A stretch of 64,000 nt of DNA. It comes from Phycisphaerae bacterium. Its GTDB lineage: Bacteria; Planctomycetota; Phycisphaerae; Phycisphaerales; UBA1924. The notes beneath the pieces are model-generated. The model did no database searches. It was not told the origin of the DNA and was given only the letters and a program-made list of their open reading frames with translations. A program made the position numbers and the translations under genes. Shown here piece by piece: positions 62,005-64,000 of this stretch (position 1 is the first letter of the stretch; every line of letters begins with the position of its first letter). The DNA is taken from positions 1 to 64,000 of the forward strand of contig JAEUIZ010000029.1 of assembly GCA_016793805.1 (NCBI GenBank), in the 5' to 3' direction.

Positions 62005-64000
62005 ATGAAGGCATTCATCAGGATCGCAATGGCATCAATGGTCGCGCTCGGCGCGGCAAGCGCGTCGCTCGCGCAGACGGGCGCGTGCTGCGTGCCCGGC
62101 CCGGCGGGGATCACCTGCCAGGTGCTGACGCAGCAGCAGTGTGCGGCGGCGGGCGGGGTTTACCAGGGCAACGGGACGGCCTGTGCCGGCACCACATGTG
62201 CCAATACGTCGCTCACCGGGGCGTGCTGCGTGACGACGAGCACCGGGGGCACGACGTGCCATCAGGTCTCGCCCGCCCAGTGCCTGCAACTCGGCGGCGT
62301 GTTTCGCGGGCTGGGCACCAGTTGCAGCACCGCGGGGATCTGCCCGATCCAGACGGGCGTGGGTGCGTGCTGCCTGCCGAGCGGCTTCTGCACGACGCTC
62401 TCTCAGGCCGAGTGCACCGGCATCGGCGGGACGTGGCAGGGGAATGGGACGTTCTGCACCGCCACAACATGCCCGCAGCCGACGGGGGCCTGCTGCCTGA
62501 CGAGCCCGGCGGGCGTGACGTGCCAGCAAACGACGCAGCAGCAGTGCGCGAGCCTGGGCGGGACGTGGCGAGGGCTGAACACGAGTTGTAACACGCCGGG
62601 AGTCTGCCCGACGCCCACGCCGACGGGCGCGTGCTGCATCCAGGCGGTCGGGGCGATCACCTGCGTGATCCGCACCGAGGCCGAGTGCGCGGCGCTCAAC
62701 GGCGTGTACAAGGGCAACGGCGTGCCCTGCACGAACACGACCTGCGCCCCGAGCACCGGGCGCTGCTGCCTGCCCAACGGGTTCTGCGCGGTGACGACGC
62801 AAGCGCAGTGCGCGGCCGCCGGCGGGGTCTATGGCGGCAACGGGACGGTCTGCGCATCGACGGCGTGCCCGCAGCCCGCGGGGGCCTGCTGCCTGCCCGA
62901 CGGCTCGTGCGTCATCGCGACGCAGATGGTCTGCACGGGTCAAGGCGGCGTGTGGCGCGGCCCGGGGAGCATGTGCGGCAACACGACGTGCGCCCCACAC
63001 ACGGGCGCGTGCTGCCTGCCCAGTCCGACACCTGGCACGCCCGCGTGCATCCAGACCACGGAGGCCAACTGCCTCGCGCACGGCGGGACCTATCGCGGGA
63101 ACGGGACGACCTGTGCGACCGCGGCCTGCGCCAACACGGCCGGCGCGTGCTGCCTGCCCAATGGCAGTTGCACGCTCCTGACGCAATCGGCCTGCACCGG
63201 CGCGGGCGGGATCTGGCGCGGCCCGGGCACGCTGTGCGCGGGCACCACCTGCGCGACGGCCACCGGCGCGTGCTGCCTCGCCGGCAGCCCGGCTCCGACG
63301 CCCACGAACTGCGTGCAGACCACCGAGTCCAACTGCATGACCCTCGGCGGGACGTATAGCGGAAACGGGAGCACCTGCGCCACGGCGAACTGCCCCACGC
63401 CTGATCGGGGCGCGTGCTGCCTGCCCAACGGAACGTGCGTGGTTGTCACGCCCGCGTATTGCACGCAACTCAACGGGACGTACAACGGGAACGGGACATT
63501 GTGCGCGGCGAACCTGTGCCCGAGGCCGATGGGGGCGTGCTGCCTCCCCGGCGGGACGTGCGAGATTCGGACGCGGGATGCCTGCCAGATGGCCGGCGGG
63601 ATCTATCGCGGGAACGGGACGCAGTGCACGGCCACGTCGTGCCCTGCGCCCACGCCCACGGGCCGCTGCTGTCTTCCCAACGGCGGGTGCGTCGTGGTGG
63701 GCCAGACCCGCTGCAACGAACTCGGCGGGGTGTACGGGGGCAACGGCACGGCCTGCACGGGGACCGTCTGCCCGAGCCAGCCCACGGGGGCGTGCTGCCT
63801 CGCGGGCGGTCCGGCCGGCACGGCGGGCTTCTGCATCCAGACGACCGAGGCCCACTGTTCGTCGCTTAACGGGACGTATCGCGGGAACGGCACGACGTGC
63901 CAGACCGCCAACTGCCCGGCCCCCACCGGGGCGTGCTGCCTACCGGACGGGTCGTGCACCGTTGTGACGGCCCAGGCCTGCGCGATGGCGATGGGAGTCT
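62005..64000 (+). CDS. Secreted 6-Cys GACC-repeat protein (3' truncated)
   Basis: The frame runs open to the right edge (665 codons). A signal peptide ends SASLAQ. The rest is a tandem array of 40-50-residue modules, each starting GACC: GACCLPNGSC, then about 8 residues to Cys, GGxYxGNGTxC, a spacer and a last Cys. Fourteen complete modules plus part of a fifteenth are visible, with six Cys per module. Three disulfides each would give a rigid rod. This module is a planctomycete-type extracellular repeat with no assigned role, possibly in surface attachment or matrix; that is inference. AAGGAG seven bases before the ATG at 62005 makes the start sure. Confidence 0.85.
   Translation, partial: MKAFIRIAMASMVALGAASASLAQTGACCVPGPAGITCQVLTQQQCAAAGGVYQGNGTACAGTTCANTSLTGACCVTTSTGGTTCHQVSPAQCLQLGGVFRGLGTSCSTAGICPIQTGVGACCLPSGFCTTLSQAECTGIGGTWQGNGTFCTATTCPQPTGACCLTSPAGVTCQQTTQQQCASLGGTWRGLNTSCNTPGVCPTPTPTGACCIQAVGAITCVIRTEAECAALNGVYKGNGVPCTNTTCAPSTGRCCLPNGFCAVTTQAQCAAAGGVYGGNGTVCASTACPQPAGACCLPDGSCVIATQMVCTGQGGVWRGPGSMCGNTTCAPHTGACCLPSPTPGTPACIQTTEANCLAHGGTYRGNGTTCATAACANTAGACCLPNGSCTLLTQSACTGAGGIWRGPGTLCAGTTCATATGACCLAGSPAPTPTNCVQTTESNCMTLGGTYSGNGSTCATANCPTPDRGACCLPNGTCVVVTPAYCTQLNGTYNGNGTLCAANLCPRPMGACCLPGGTCEIRTRDACQMAGGIYRGNGTQCTATSCPAPTPTGRCCLPNGGCVVVGQTRCNELGGVYGGNGTACTGTVCPSQPTGACCLAGGPAGTAGFCIQTTEAHCSSLNGTYRGNGTTCQTANCPAPTGACCLPDGSCTVVTAQACAMAMGV
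62077..64000 (+). repeat. Six-Cys tandem module array
   Basis: GACC/GRCC modules recur about every 120-150 bp, each coding 6 Cys. The unit length varies through indels between Cys pairs, unlike the exact 222-bp array at the left edge. Confidence 0.8.

Noticed and set aside
62035-63855. Minus-strand 606-codon frame over the Cys repeats
   Set aside because: The + frame has signal peptide, Shine-Dalgarno and conserved Cys spacing; the minus frame is Arg/Ala-rich noise.

Overview
This is a high-GC (well above 60 %), densely coded bacterial chromosome segment with no rRNA, phage, IS element or CRISPR array. The gene set points to a planctomycete, most likely class Phycisphaerae. The clues are: secreted proteins with PA14 and beta-propeller domains next to a multihaem cytochrome c; a secreted hydrolase ending in a GC-type dockerin pair; a Ser/Thr kinase with a membrane tail; a lone pseudopilin; a run of sulfotransferases; a 6-Cys GACC repeat protein; and an ECF sigma operon. 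This assignment is inference from gene content, not from a marker gene.

Left part (1-14.9 kb). The window opens inside a giant 74-aa tandem-repeat surface protein. Next is a minus-strand operon of a five-haem cytochrome c and two paralogous PA14/propeller proteins (9655 to 2586), a likely secreted redox system. Then come an SH3-like exported protein, a small conserved protein, a CusF-like lipoprotein, rpsP, a dockerin-tagged alpha/beta hydrolase and a TlyA-type methyltransferase.

14.9-31.1 kb. tRNA-Leu(CAG) is followed by an RNase HII-like gene and ribD. On the minus strand lie a Ser/Thr kinase, adk, cstA and an M28 peptidase; cstA and the peptidase overlap. A pseudopilin diverges from the kinase across 30 bp. 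After that come a coiled-coil/Wzz-like membrane protein, a Cys-rich protein behind a perfect palindrome, an EVE-domain protein, a lone nuoH, and a zinc-ribbon membrane protein paired with a duplicated-domain exported protein.

31.1-49.7 kb. Three sulfotransferases diverge from a GT4 glycosyltransferase, then gyrB, ruvX, a LolA-like protein, a TPR/HExxH peptidase, plsC, a secretin-N-like protein, an Asn/Phe/Pro-rich protein, a GNAT protein, dnaA and a thioredoxin-fold protein. The + strand changes from C-rich to G-rich in about this region. Together with gyrB and dnaA this suggests the replication origin is close.

49.8-64 kb. A secreted protein, an ECF sigma factor and a putative anti-sigma factor form one operon. 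thpR and a sarcosine-oxidase-like gene are coupled, and rarA is coupled to a 5-FTHF cyclo-ligase gene. Then follow a LysM/L,D-transpeptidase, a UVR-motif protein, a short primary-like sigma factor, tatA with a beta-helix/PA14 exoprotein, and the start of a long Cys-rich repeat protein that runs off the right edge.

The most unusual items are the cytochrome/twin-propeller operon, the Cys-rich protein with its operator-like palindrome, the sulfotransferase/GT cluster, the duplicated new domain at 29.4-30.4 kb, the ECF sigma operon with its secreted first gene, and the two repeat proteins at the window ends.
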